NCBI GenBank assembly: GCA_022508505.1
Contig: JAFLVC010000003.1
Coordinates: 62,001-126,000, forward strand
Length of the DNA: 64,000 bases
From: Clostridiales bacterium
Lineage (GTDB): Bacteria; Bacillota; Clostridia; Christensenellales; Pumilibacteraceae
Direction: 5' to 3'
The notes beneath the pieces were generated by a model that made no database searches, was not told the origin of the DNA, and saw nothing but the letters and a program-made list of their open reading frames with translations. The translations under genes were made by a program, and so were the position numbers. Every line of letters begins with the position of its first letter. Within the stretch, counting starts at the first letter, position 1. Shown here piece after piece: positions 12,501 to 20,599 of this stretch.

Positions 12501-13119
12501 CGGCGAGAGCTTTCTCGCAACGCCCGAGTGGGCGAGCTACAACAACAAGTCGCTCGTAAAGAGCTGTCCCGCATTGATGAACGGGCTGTACGAAAACATG
12601 CACTACTACATGTTCTCGATAGCCAACAGCAGCGCGCTCAACGGCTACTCCCCGGGCGACGTCATCGAGACGGTGATGAGCTGGTGGCAAACGCTGTTGA
12701 TTGTTCTTTCAATCGTAATCGGCGTGTATGCGGTGGTGTTCGTCCTGTCCGCAATCGTTTTCGACAAGTTGAGGCCGCATGACCGCTGGTGGCAGACGCT
12801 TATTTTGGCGCTCGTCACGGTGCTGCTGCCATTCGTCGGCATCATCGGCGTAGTGATATATATGATTTTGGATAACGACAGGCGAAACAGCGCCGCCGTA
12901 ACGAATGAGGGCGCGCAAATCATATATTGCGAGCAGTGCGGCGCACCGCTCGACGCGGGATCGGCATTCTGCGACAGCTGTGGCGCAAAATTAGAGCCGA
13001 GCCCCATTGACATCGGCGAGCCGCCCGGCGACGCGCCGACGGAAGAGTCTGAGACGGGCGCAGAGCCTCAAAACGGCGAGCAAGAGAAAACGGAGGTCGA
13101 CGATGGAAGCAGAAAATAA
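9514..13119 (+). CDS. Membrane-anchored GH3-family glycosidase with swapped domains and C-terminal zinc ribbon
   Basis: The ATG at 9514 is preferred over a GTG three bases earlier because of its spacing from AGGGAG (9503-9508). The 1201-residue product has an N-terminal membrane segment (about 4-28). The GH3 C-terminal-type domain follows (about 62-400; AEEGCVLLKNDGALPLK), then a fibronectin-III-like region (about 445-560). The catalytic GH3 barrel is last (about 730-1000), with the nucleophile motif GFKGLISTDM, Asp971. Two membrane helices (about 1058-1084 and 1093-1118) precede a zinc ribbon formed by Cys1139, 1142, 1153 and 1156, and an acidic tail. It is paralogous to the gene at the left edge. 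Its stop overlaps the next start, so it heads an operon of four surface or membrane genes. It is probably a beta-glycosidase of unknown substrate. The ribbon on an exported glycosidase is odd. Confidence 0.87.
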   Translation: MKIISRVFGGIAALFAFICAVLIGVYNIASSAEYRGMVDSMLGGAAANAGTAEAYAYTSEYDSLMDMLTERVRIAEQIAEEGCVLLKNDGALPLKKSGSNVTVIGNRPYTYKSNGQLRDTRLTFYGGITGSVIYEQKVTINDGKGGKKTINSPVTLEKAFADEGINVNPLMRNFYSNKDFSPLPQGSEAADAAGGAYSINEPSVTLSDTGVDRSEYSKYRDACFVVIGRTSGEGRDYLPGKSGVTAGSSQKSAIGLSDEERNLIAVADAVSHGNVIVLINSAVAMEIDELKNDERVNSILWIGLPGSYGMNGVARVITGKASPSGHLSDTYAVSASLAPAARNFGDGDPDGQSKFSWADGNYTAANNGHYVVMAEGIYTGYYYYETRYNDSVLDAVASGRQSSNASSAIGSSDGVAWRYENEVAYSFGYGLSYTTFEQKIVENSFTYNEDDNTVSLRVEVRNTGSVAGKDVVQLYVQVPYTAYDARNGVEKSAIQLITFEKTPLLQPGAARTLTLTADIKYFATYDKTWRHDGVTGGYIIEDGDYYFAIGNGAHEALNNVLAAGLGVFEKDLYLEDGSEINYDGVYKWDIDKQKTVVDVIDAFNFDDSGVDGTYFARSESGVTVQNQMTDADYNYFNPGTVTYLSRSDWAGTYPKSYTKLATTSSMDKFLRSNASVCDFSQSGMVYANVMFGVDHTEEEDENTGEPLENTDIASYKGKPYDDESWDYLLQQITFDEAWQFAPLGGTNCEAFRSVNAPVVWQIDGPNGNVNRGYGVLAPTEGTMAVKADDPNAGYKSADMPCEPMVGATFNRDLVEEQGDIYGEDTLWSRNPIMWAPGMNLHRTAFNSRNHEYYSEDPMLTNILGTAFVRGGVRKGAILSAKHFAFNTQESYREGLCQFFDEQAGREMELRAFQGLCEDVNAYIEWSNNTLNALGLMSTFSRVGVCGANGHTGMMKNILRGEWGFKGLISTDMVSRVGFFNPQDCVMNNVTFMATSSGESFLATPEWASYNNKSLVKSCPALMNGLYENMHYYMFSIANSSALNGYSPGDVIETVMSWWQTLLIVLSIVIGVYAVVFVLSAIVFDKLRPHDRWWQTLILALVTVLLPFVGIIGVVIYMILDNDRRNSAAVTNEGAQIIYCEQCGAPLDAGSAFCDSCGAKLEPSPIDIGEPPGDAPTEESETGAEPQNGEQEKTEVDDGSRK

Positions 13120-14104
13120 GAAGTCCGTTTTCGACAGCGTAAAGGCGTTCTTTGTAAAGGTCGGCACGGCAATAAAAACAGCCGCCGTCAAGTTCGCAAT
13201 TCTCATCAAGGACAACTTTAAGGTTCCTGGAATAGGCTTTATATTCCTTTTTGCGGGCTTTATAATGGCGATCGTGTCGTTTGCAAACTACTACGCGCTC
13301 TACGACATGGCAGGCTACAAAAACAACAGGTGGACGGTCATGTTCTCTTGGATGGGAATATTGCTCATCGTGTTCTTGATGATAAACGCGCTGTTCAAGG
13401 GCGACAGGCCGAGATGGCTTGTCATGATTGTCTACGCCGTAACGCCCTTCCTTTTGATATCGGCAATGCTGCAGTTCTTGCAACCGTGCATATCCGAAAT
13501 AGCGTTCGTTTTGGGCTCTCCCGACCTTGCGATGGGCGATAACGAAATTCGCGTGGCGATAAGCGACGACTCGATAGCCACGGCGGTAATGTACGCCGTA
13601 ACCTGTGTGCTTTTAATAATTGCGGCGTTCGTGCCGAACGTGTGGACGTTCGGCGCAATCGGCAGGCGGGGCGGAGCGCTCGTCGCGCAAAAGAGCGCAA
13701 GCGACGAAACGGCACAGCCCTTGCAGGACAGCGAAATAGCGACCGTCGCGGCCGACGAGAGCGAGTCCGAAGAGGTAGTTCCGACAGAGCAAGCCGCGGA
13801 ACAAACGGCGGAAGCGACGGAGCCTGTTCCGACGGAGGACGCGGAAAAAGAGGAGACAGTCGAGCAAGAAGCCGTTTCTGTCGAAGGGGCAAGCGACGCC
13901 CAAAAGACAGAAGGCGAGGAAGAGGCAGGAAAGCCAGCGCCGAAAAAAACCTCGACGGCTAAGAAGTCGTCGGCTAAAAAATCGTCGACGGCAAAGACAT
14001 CGTCGACGGCAAAGAAAACCACCGCTAAAAAGACTTCGACGGCGAAAAAGAGCTCCGAGACTGTAAAAACCGATGTGCAGTCGGAGGAGGCAGACCATGA
14101 ATAA
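13103..14104 (+). CDS. Four-helix membrane protein with histone-H1-like Lys/Ala/Ser tail
   Basis: The start is set at the ATG at 13103, with GGAGG at 13092-13096. It overlaps the end of the GH3 gene by 17 bases. The 333-residue product has four predicted helices (about 42-64, 77-97, 105-126 and 158-181). An acidic Glu/Ala-rich segment (about 200-285) follows, and then a tail built from repeats of the type KKTSTAKKSS (about 288-325). No known family is recognised. The tail resembles bacterial histone-H1-like or AlgP-like low-complexity tails that can bind DNA or polyanions. Being co-translated with the surface glycosidase suggests a shared envelope role. The function is unknown. Confidence 0.75.
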   Translation: MEAENKKSVFDSVKAFFVKVGTAIKTAAVKFAILIKDNFKVPGIGFIFLFAGFIMAIVSFANYYALYDMAGYKNNRWTVMFSWMGILLIVFLMINALFKGDRPRWLVMIVYAVTPFLLISAMLQFLQPCISEIAFVLGSPDLAMGDNEIRVAISDDSIATAVMYAVTCVLLIIAAFVPNVWTFGAIGRRGGALVAQKSASDETAQPLQDSEIATVAADESESEEVVPTEQAAEQTAEATEPVPTEDAEKEETVEQEAVSVEGASDAQKTEGEEEAGKPAPKKTSTAKKSSAKKSSTAKTSSTAKKTTAKKTSTAKKSSETVKTDVQSEEADHE

Positions 14105-16424
14105 AGTGTTGGTGTCAATCCGCGACTACGCGAAAAAGCATCTTGTCGCGATCATATTCTATTCTTTGGCGGCTATTGCCATGCTGATTACCTCGCTGTC
14201 ACTTTTGAACTGGGCGCTCGCGGGCGATATCGAGCAGGTCGTAAGCGTAAAGAAGGCGACGCTCGTCGCAATAGACAAAGACAATCCGCCGACGCTAAAC
14301 GAGGAATACATCGTCGGTCAAAGCTTCGACACCCACGGCTGGGCTTTGAAGTTCGGCAAAAAGACGGTCATGCTCAACGCCTACGATATCTATGAAAAGT
14401 ATGTGACGACTGTTGTCGAAAGTAAAAACCTCGATCCCGACGCCGAGGATTACGAAAAGCAGCTCGAAGAGCTTATCGAAAAACTCACATCCGAAAAGTC
14501 CAAGTACGCCAAGGCTATGGCGGAGCTCGAAAAGGTTTCAATCAACGCCGAGTTTTCGTCGGCAAACGAAAACACGCGAGCCCAAATCATTTACAGAAAA
14601 AGCGACTTTGTAAGCTACATGGCGGAGATAAAGGGCAGGGCGCTGTTCGTGCGCACCGTCGAGGTTGAGTCGTACCCCGACCTTGTCGACATGTCGGGCG
14701 ATACTCCCGTCCTCGACGAAAACTTCGAGATATACGCCATTCTCGGCAATAAGCCGCAGACCGACGCGTTCGGCAAGTACGAAGAAGTTCGCGGCGGCTG
14801 GAAAATAAAGCTTGCCGACAATATGTACACCGTATCGACGGTAGCCGACACTTCGCTCGAAAACTTCTACACGATATCGTTCTTCTGCGGCGACGTGTCG
14901 ACGGGATTTTCGTTCTACAATGCGGCGGGGCGCAGCTTTGTCGTAAGCTCCAAAAACAACGTCGTCAAGTACTCTACGGACGCGGAGGGCAAGGAGCTCA
15001 CCCTCGTTGTAACCGAGCGTGATTCTGGATATCAGCTCGAGAGCAAGGGCAAAAGCCGCGGGAGCTACATCTACACGCATGGCGGCGTTTCGACGGTGTA
15101 CGACTTTTCGTACGAGCTGACGGGCACCGAGGAGGTGTTTGAATCGGACGAAGTGGACGAAGCGCACGGCGAAAACAGCTATACGGCGCGCGTCGACGGC
15201 GTCGAGTTTTCTGCGCTTGCCGACGTGTGGCAGGGCGCGGTGGTAAACGGGCTCATAGTCAGCGACCACGGCTACTTTGCGGTCATAGAGTCTGCAAAGC
15301 GTATTCTCGAATTCGACTATATCGACAATATGTTCGTCTTGACGGCAGAGCCCGATTCTTGGAGCGAGGGCGGCGTCACGATAGACCTCATCTCCGCCGA
15401 AATCGCATTGAAAGATACAGGCGCGTGGCAGCTCGTCGCTCGCTACAAGCCGAGTAACGGCGGCGAGTCGGCGGTGACAATCGACGGCAACAGTTGGCTG
15501 TATGCGGCGGGAGACATAGTGCTCGAGGTGCCAAACTTCGAACTGGCTAAGACAAACGGTCAGAGTGCGCTTGGACTTACTTATAAAGTGATAGACAACA
15601 AGCTTGTGCTTGCTTCGTTTAATGCGGAAATAGTTTTCCCGCTTGAAGGCGGCGGCAGCTCTTTGCACAAGATTTCCTTCTCCTGCGAGGAGCAGATAAA
15701 GACGGTGGCGACGCTCGACGGATATGCTTCTGACGACGGCGTAGAGCTTTACGGCCGGATTGTCTTGCGCTCTGACATGAAGTGGCAGCTTTCGACGGGC
15801 GAGGACGGCGAAAGTCTTGCCGCGGTCGCGAACGGATATTGGCGGTACAAAAAGGGCGACATTATTCTCCACGTCGTCAACGACGAAAATAATGTAATAT
15901 TCGTGCCCGGGCTTGACGACGGCGAAACCAAGACGGTGACGATTGCAAGAAGCGCGGCGCGCGGCAAGCATTCGTACGCCGTCGAGCTCAACTATGCGTA
16001 CACCGCAGGCGGCGACGAGCCCACGTATTTAAAGATGACGCTGTCGGGCGCGACGCATGCCGAGAGTGTGCCGACGCTCACGCTGTACGTTTCGGAGTAC
16101 AGCATGAACCCGCTGCTCGGCACGGGCAACGGCTACAGCCGCGGCGTTTACATCTATACCGATAGGTCGGGCAGGACGTATCAGATGACGTTCTACCTGC
16201 AAGCTTGGGTGTGGACTTACGTTCCGCTCTCTTCCTCCAACGGCGACGTCTACGCCGAGGCGAGCGTAAGCGATTACATTAAAGACGACGAAGGCAATTG
16301 GAACACCTTCCGTCGCGGCACTATGTACGCCGATATAACCTTCTTCGAAAGGGGCGTCGGGTTCAGCACCGAGTATTTCTCCGCGCCCGAAGAAAAGTGG
16401 CTCAACGCGCTTCTCAACTTGTAG
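14097..16424 (+). CDS. Single-pass exported protein of unknown function
   Basis: The ATG at 14097, preceded by GGAGG within TCGGAGGAGG (14081-14090), overlaps the previous gene by 8 bases. The 775-residue product has one N-terminal membrane helix (about 16-40) followed by a long exported part rich in Asp, Gly, Tyr and Val. That composition is typical of beta-sandwich surface proteins. A Lys/Glu-rich predicted coiled coil lies at about residues 110-145. No catalytic motif or known domain is recognised. Its place between the four-helix membrane protein and a large lipoprotein suggests all are parts of one envelope structure. Confidence 0.75.
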   Translation: MNKVLVSIRDYAKKHLVAIIFYSLAAIAMLITSLSLLNWALAGDIEQVVSVKKATLVAIDKDNPPTLNEEYIVGQSFDTHGWALKFGKKTVMLNAYDIYEKYVTTVVESKNLDPDAEDYEKQLEELIEKLTSEKSKYAKAMAELEKVSINAEFSSANENTRAQIIYRKSDFVSYMAEIKGRALFVRTVEVESYPDLVDMSGDTPVLDENFEIYAILGNKPQTDAFGKYEEVRGGWKIKLADNMYTVSTVADTSLENFYTISFFCGDVSTGFSFYNAAGRSFVVSSKNNVVKYSTDAEGKELTLVVTERDSGYQLESKGKSRGSYIYTHGGVSTVYDFSYELTGTEEVFESDEVDEAHGENSYTARVDGVEFSALADVWQGAVVNGLIVSDHGYFAVIESAKRILEFDYIDNMFVLTAEPDSWSEGGVTIDLISAEIALKDTGAWQLVARYKPSNGGESAVTIDGNSWLYAAGDIVLEVPNFELAKTNGQSALGLTYKVIDNKLVLASFNAEIVFPLEGGGSSLHKISFSCEEQIKTVATLDGYASDDGVELYGRIVLRSDMKWQLSTGEDGESLAAVANGYWRYKKGDIILHVVNDENNVIFVPGLDDGETKTVTIARSAARGKHSYAVELNYAYTAGGDEPTYLKMTLSGATHAESVPTLTLYVSEYSMNPLLGTGNGYSRGVYIYTDRSGRTYQMTFYLQAWVWTYVPLSSSNGDVYAEASVSDYIKDDEGNWNTFRRGTMYADITFFERGVGFSTEYFSAPEEKWLNALLNL

Positions 16425-16436
16425 GATGGGTGGACG

Positions 16437-19400
16437 ATGATGAACAGTAAGTTAAAGAAAACGATATTGGCTATTTGCTGCGCTTCGGCATTTATAGGCT
16501 GCTCGGCGGCGCTTGCCGCGTGCGGCGACGACGATAGCGCAAATGGCGCCGCGAAAGGACCGATAAGCGAGCTTTTCGGCGGCTTTGAAAACAGCGAGAG
16601 CATAAGCGTCGCGTTCACAAACGACGAGGAACTGCTCGGCGGCTACAATCAGCATGCCGAGCCGTATATCTACACCTCCGACGTTTACCCGCTCAACACC
16701 ATAGTGGGCGAGAGCATAGGCGGCGTACGCTACAACGTATATCAAAAACTGAGGCTCAAGCGCGACTACACGTACGAGTACACACTCGAAATAATGGTGC
16801 GAGTTGTGGGCGACTCCAACATCAACCTCTGCAAGCTGGAAGCGAACACAAAAGGCACTTTTACCTACATGGTAGACAGCGGCGAGAAATATATCGTCAG
16901 CGTTTCGGACCCCACTTCCGGAAGCGAGCGGCGCTACGGCGCGTTCATTACGGGCGAGAACAACATATTCTCGTGGAAGATGAGCTCGACCGCAAACTAC
17001 ACGCTCGACGTCGAGCGCGCGCTAAAAAATGCGACGGGCGACGAGTCGCCGCTTGACAGGTACATCATGGGACGGTCGGTCGCAGTCGAAAAGGACGGAA
17101 CCGAGCGCATACTCTATAACGATGTGTTCTACGCAGATTTCATGAACGACATAGCGCCGTACTGCAGCTACGATTCGTCATCGGTACCCAAAGATGAAAA
17201 ACCCGACACGCCGATAGAACCTCCCGCGCCTCCTACAAAGGCGGAAAGCGACGGCGGCGTTACTTTGCCGTTTGTTCAAAAGTCGGGTTGCGGCGTCGCC
17301 ATGCGTTTTTCGGATTTCAATTATGTAGTAGTCAAAACTTCAGATAAGACGGTTGCTTCGGCGACGATAGGCGGAGCGGAAATTGTCGGCAAGGTCGTCG
17401 GCGACGAGTGCGAATTCGAGTTCCCGATAAGCTACGACAAGCTCGGCGACGCACTCGACATAAATGTCGGCGGAACCGATTTTACGTTTACTCCTGTCGA
17501 CTATCTCAAAGAAATATATCCCGATATGCCGAAAGGTGTAGAGCAAATGTCGGAGGCCTACTTTATAGCCAATATCATAAACGTCGCGACTGTGTTCGGG
17601 GCGGATGGAGCGGCTTTGACAGACGGCATGAAAACTCAAATATACGACGCAGGGCGGAATGTGTATCAGTCGTCATGGGATAAGCGCGACAATATGGATA
17701 TAGTCGATACATCAGACAAGACTGACGACTTCGATTGGGTTAGCGGCGCACTCGGCCGCAACAAGACGCCGGGGCTGACGACAGAGAACGGTGTGCCCGT
17801 GCTCGCGTTTATGTATAAGCTCAATCCGAATTCGCACGGCATGATTACTGCGACAGTAAAAATAGGCAGTGGTGAAGCAGTAGGCGCAACTATAACACAA
17901 GAAACGTTCAACGGCGAGTCGGTGTATGTTGTAAAAGTCCCCGCATATGCTCCTGCGGCGTTTGCCGATGCGGTCGGCGTGGAAATTTACGACAGCGGCA
18001 ACCTTATGAGTGTCGCAACATATTCTGTTACGCGAGCTTTTGCCGCAACATACCTCAATAACGGCACAGAGCTCAAAACGCAATCTGACGCGCTGTGGTC
18101 GCTCGGGAAGGCTGTTGCTTGGTACGCAGAAAAGGACAGCGCGCCGTATGCCTATAACTTCTCAAACGGCTCGTACAGCTTCGAGTTGGGCGAATACGGT
18201 TATTCCACGGGTGCGACAAACCCCGATTACGGATTTTTGTTCGGCACGCGCATTTACGTAGGCGGTAAGATAGTGGACGACAACAGCGGCGAAGTGAGCG
18301 ACGAAGGCAAAACGTTTACGGCTTCGCGCGGCGCGGCGAGCAACGGTAAATATCCGTTTAATATTACTCTTGACGGTGCCGGCATCGACGGCATATCGGT
18401 AGCAGACACCGACGGCAATCACGGCAGTATCACTATCGACGTAAAGTCCGATTCGACTTTAAACTCAATGTTGATTTTTAACAATATTGTAGGTACGATA
18501 AACGTCGGTTGCGACGTCGTAATAAGAGGAACCGCCGGCGCAACATTGACTGTCATAGGAAATATTTATACTTCGGGTAAGCTCACAGTCGACGGAGTTG
18601 CGGTCAAGATCGTAACATACGGACTTTACGACGGCGTTACTTGCGGTGAGCTCGAAATATCGAACGGCGGCGGGCTTTTTGTTGCGTACGAGGGTGGCGT
18701 TGTGAATACCAAGTACGGCGTAAGCCTTGCAGGAAACGCCGTTATTGACGGTACCCTCGAAATCAATGGTTTCGACGTAGGTGTGTATCTCGGCGACGAC
18801 ACAGCCGAGCAGACGTTTACAGTCAATGGCGGCGAAGTTAATATTGAAGCGTTGCGTTATGGCATAAACGTAAAAGACGTATATGACGATCCTACTTCAA
18901 ACGTAAATAATTATCTGTCGCGCGAGCTCGTATTCGACGGCGGCGTTACGAAAATAAAAGTGGGCGAGAACGGAGTCGGCGGCGTTTCGATGTGCAATAT
19001 CACGCTCAACGGCGACGCCGAACTGTATATCGACGTTTTACACGGCGAAGGCTTTTTGGGTAAGTTTGAAAGCTTTTGGTCTGAATGGACCGGATATGTG
19101 CAGCATTCGTCGCTGCCCGTTAAGATAATGACAAACAGCGGCGATGAAAGAGTGGGTGTTCTTTCTATAATCGTGCGCGGCGGCGGAAAAATAGGCACGG
19201 TCGGCGAGATGATTTTAAACGGCGGAAATGTGTATCTTTATTCGGAGGACGGAAGCGGCAATATTCATACGAGTAACGGCGCGGTGATTACAATCGCAAA
19301 CTGCGACGCGACGTTTGAAAACGGCAACGGGATAGCTGCGGGCAGGGCTATAAAAGCGGAGAGCGGCGATGAAGTGATAACGGTCGAAAACTCTTCCAAG

Positions 19401-19595
19401 GTAGTGTTTAAAAACTGCGACGTTGCGATAGCGTGCTGGGGCGCGGCGAGCGGCGAGTACGCAAAGCTCATAAATAACGGGCTTATCATACTCGATACGT
19501 ATAAGCTATCGTTAGAGCCGCCGCCTTGGGATAATTGGCAGATTCAGCTCCAAGTCGAAAACTACGGTCAGATACGCTATACAAATCAGCTTTGA
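16437..19595 (+). CDS. Large surface lipoprotein with probable beta-helix C-terminal half
   Basis: The 1052-residue product opens with a lipoprotein signal peptide (lipobox LAAC, Cys29). Two ATG codons lie side by side (16437 and 16440), with an AGGATGG site before them. A proline-rich linker (PIEPPAPPTK, about residues 258-267) separates an N-terminal region from the rest. From about residue 640, short repeating strands with Gly/Asn turns (for example GKLTVDGVAV, GTLEINGFDV, GEVNIEAL) suggest a right-handed beta-helix like carbohydrate-binding or pectate-lyase-like surface proteins. No catalytic residues are identifiable. It ends the operon started at 9514, and a terminator follows. The function is unknown; glycan binding is a guess from the fold and neighbours. 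Confidence 0.8.
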   Translation: MMNSKLKKTILAICCASAFIGCSAALAACGDDDSANGAAKGPISELFGGFENSESISVAFTNDEELLGGYNQHAEPYIYTSDVYPLNTIVGESIGGVRYNVYQKLRLKRDYTYEYTLEIMVRVVGDSNINLCKLEANTKGTFTYMVDSGEKYIVSVSDPTSGSERRYGAFITGENNIFSWKMSSTANYTLDVERALKNATGDESPLDRYIMGRSVAVEKDGTERILYNDVFYADFMNDIAPYCSYDSSSVPKDEKPDTPIEPPAPPTKAESDGGVTLPFVQKSGCGVAMRFSDFNYVVVKTSDKTVASATIGGAEIVGKVVGDECEFEFPISYDKLGDALDINVGGTDFTFTPVDYLKEIYPDMPKGVEQMSEAYFIANIINVATVFGADGAALTDGMKTQIYDAGRNVYQSSWDKRDNMDIVDTSDKTDDFDWVSGALGRNKTPGLTTENGVPVLAFMYKLNPNSHGMITATVKIGSGEAVGATITQETFNGESVYVVKVPAYAPAAFADAVGVEIYDSGNLMSVATYSVTRAFAATYLNNGTELKTQSDALWSLGKAVAWYAEKDSAPYAYNFSNGSYSFELGEYGYSTGATNPDYGFLFGTRIYVGGKIVDDNSGEVSDEGKTFTASRGAASNGKYPFNITLDGAGIDGISVADTDGNHGSITIDVKSDSTLNSMLIFNNIVGTINVGCDVVIRGTAGATLTVIGNIYTSGKLTVDGVAVKIVTYGLYDGVTCGELEISNGGGLFVAYEGGVVNTKYGVSLAGNAVIDGTLEINGFDVGVYLGDDTAEQTFTVNGGEVNIEALRYGINVKDVYDDPTSNVNNYLSRELVFDGGVTKIKVGENGVGGVSMCNITLNGDAELYIDVLHGEGFLGKFESFWSEWTGYVQHSSLPVKIMTNSGDERVGVLSIIVRGGGKIGTVGEMILNGGNVYLYSEDGSGNIHTSNGAVITIANCDATFENGNGIAAGRAIKAESGDEVITVENSSKVVFKNCDVAIACWGAASGEYAKLINNGLIILDTYKLSLEPPPWDNWQIQLQVENYGQIRYTNQL

Positions 19596-19635
19596 TAAAA
19601 CATAGGCGCCTTCAAACAGAACTATGCATTGAAAC

Positions 19636-19664
19636 AAAAACCCCGAGATTTCTCGGGGTTTTTG
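19636..19664. terminator. Bidirectional terminator
   Basis: CCCCGAG (19641-19647) and CTCGGGG (19652-19658) flank the loop ATTT. AAAAA lies before the hairpin and TTTTT after it. It separates the surface operon (plus) from the converging DeoR-type gene (minus). Confidence 0.9.
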
Positions 19665-19672
19665 TATGCGGT

Positions 19673-20425
19673 TTACGAATTGCAGATGTTTATGTTTTTG
19701 TTTTTAAACGGCTCGATGATTTCGTCGCTCGCGTCGGTTATGACGCAGTCGTATTCGTCGAGGGGTTGAACGCGGTACGACGCGTCGGTGGAGAATTTGT
19801 TTTCTGTCGCGACGAGCATTTTGTACTTGCTCTTGGAAAGTGCGACCTGCTTTAGCTGGGCGGTCTCTAAAGACAGCTCGTTGGTGCACACGCCGTCAAT
19901 GCCTGCGCACGAGGAGAGCATGAGGTCGACGTTGAATAAGTCGAGTGTCCGAAGTGTCAGCGAGCCCATGATTGCGCTCGTGCTCGAGTTGACCGTGCCG
20001 CCCGGAATTATGAGCTGAATGTCGGGCTTTTGCGACAGCGCGAGCGCCACTTGAAGCCCGTTTGTTATGACTGTCTTGTTGGCAAAGTCCAGCTTTTTGG
20101 CGAGCGCGAGGCAGGTGGACGAGTTGTCTATGAATATCGTGTTGTACGTCGACGGCGAAAAGTGCTTTATCGCAATGTCGGCGCAGCGGTTTTTTGATTC
20201 GGCGTCCTTTTCGGCGCGCGCGAAAATGGAAACCTCGCCGACGCCCTCGAGTAGGATTGCGCCGCCGTGGTAGCGCGCGACAAGTCCCGCTTCCTGCATT
20301 TCCGTAAGATCGCGCCTAACGGTGGATTCGCTTGCAAAAAGCGCTTTTGCAAGCTCGCCGATTGTCGCTTTTTTGTGCACCTTTAAGTATTCGATTATTT
20401 GCGAAGCTCTTTCGTTGACAAACAT
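19673..20425 (-). CDS. DeoR/GlpR-family transcriptional regulator, probable regulator of the rhamnose locus
   Basis: The 250-residue product has the DeoR-type winged helix at the N-terminus (TIGELAKALFASESTVRRDL, residues 20-39, then YHGGA). A C-terminal DeoR sensor domain (about 75-235; IFIDNSSTCLALAKKL, VITNGLQVAL) usually binds a phosphorylated sugar. It is divergent from the sugar transporter that opens the rhamnose operon. A TTGACA-type dyad lies between the two promoters. Family members often repress the adjacent sugar operon until the sugar phosphate appears, so rhamnulose-1-phosphate is a reasonable but unproven effector. Only a weak purine-rich site (GGGAAAAAAGAA) precedes the ATG. 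Confidence 0.9.
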   Translation of the reverse strand: MFVNERASQIIEYLKVHKKATIGELAKALFASESTVRRDLTEMQEAGLVARYHGGAILLEGVGEVSIFARAEKDAESKNRCADIAIKHFSPSTYNTIFIDNSSTCLALAKKLDFANKTVITNGLQVALALSQKPDIQLIIPGGTVNSSTSAIMGSLTLRTLDLFNVDLMLSSCAGIDGVCTNELSLETAQLKQVALSKSKYKMLVATENKFSTDASYRVQPLDEYDCVITDASDEIIEPFKNKNINICNS

Positions 20426-20457
20426 TTCTTTTTTCCCGTGCGTTTTTTCGATAAAAT

Positions 20458-20486
20458 ATTATACACCGAACGGCGAGTATTGTCAA
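20458..20486 (-). promoter_or_regulatory. Promoter of the DeoR-type gene
   Basis: On the minus strand, TTGACA (20481-20486) and TATAAT (20458-20463) have the ideal 17-base spacing, about 26 bases upstream of the start codon for transcription initiation. Confidence 0.85.
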
Positions 20487-20504
20487 GTGCCCGAATGTTT
20501 GACA
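20481..20504. promoter_or_regulatory. Candidate operator dyad in the deoR/rhamnose divergent region
   Basis: TGTCAA (20481-20486) and TTGACA (20499-20504) form an inverted repeat with a 12-base spacer. The left arm is the -35 box of the regulator gene, so a repressor bound here would autoregulate and could also affect the divergent promoter. The match is short and could be chance. Confidence 0.35.
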
Positions 20505-20540
20505 GTTCGTGCAAAAAAACATCACATTCGCGTTAAAGAC

Positions 20541-20569
20541 TTGAATAGGTTTCTACTATATGTTACAAT
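20541..20569 (+). promoter_or_regulatory. Promoter of the sugar symporter / rhamnose operon
   Basis: TTGAAT (20541-20546) and TACAAT (20564-20569) are 17 bases apart. Transcription would begin about 24 bases before the GTG start at 20600. Confidence 0.75.
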
Positions 20570-20599
20570 ACATCAAATATCAAGATAGGAGAAAATGAA

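Noticed and set aside
13960..14060. Short tandem-like repeat in DNA (TCGACGGCAAAGA type)
   Set aside because: It codes for the Lys/Ser/Ala tail of the membrane protein and is explained by that low-complexity coding sequence.
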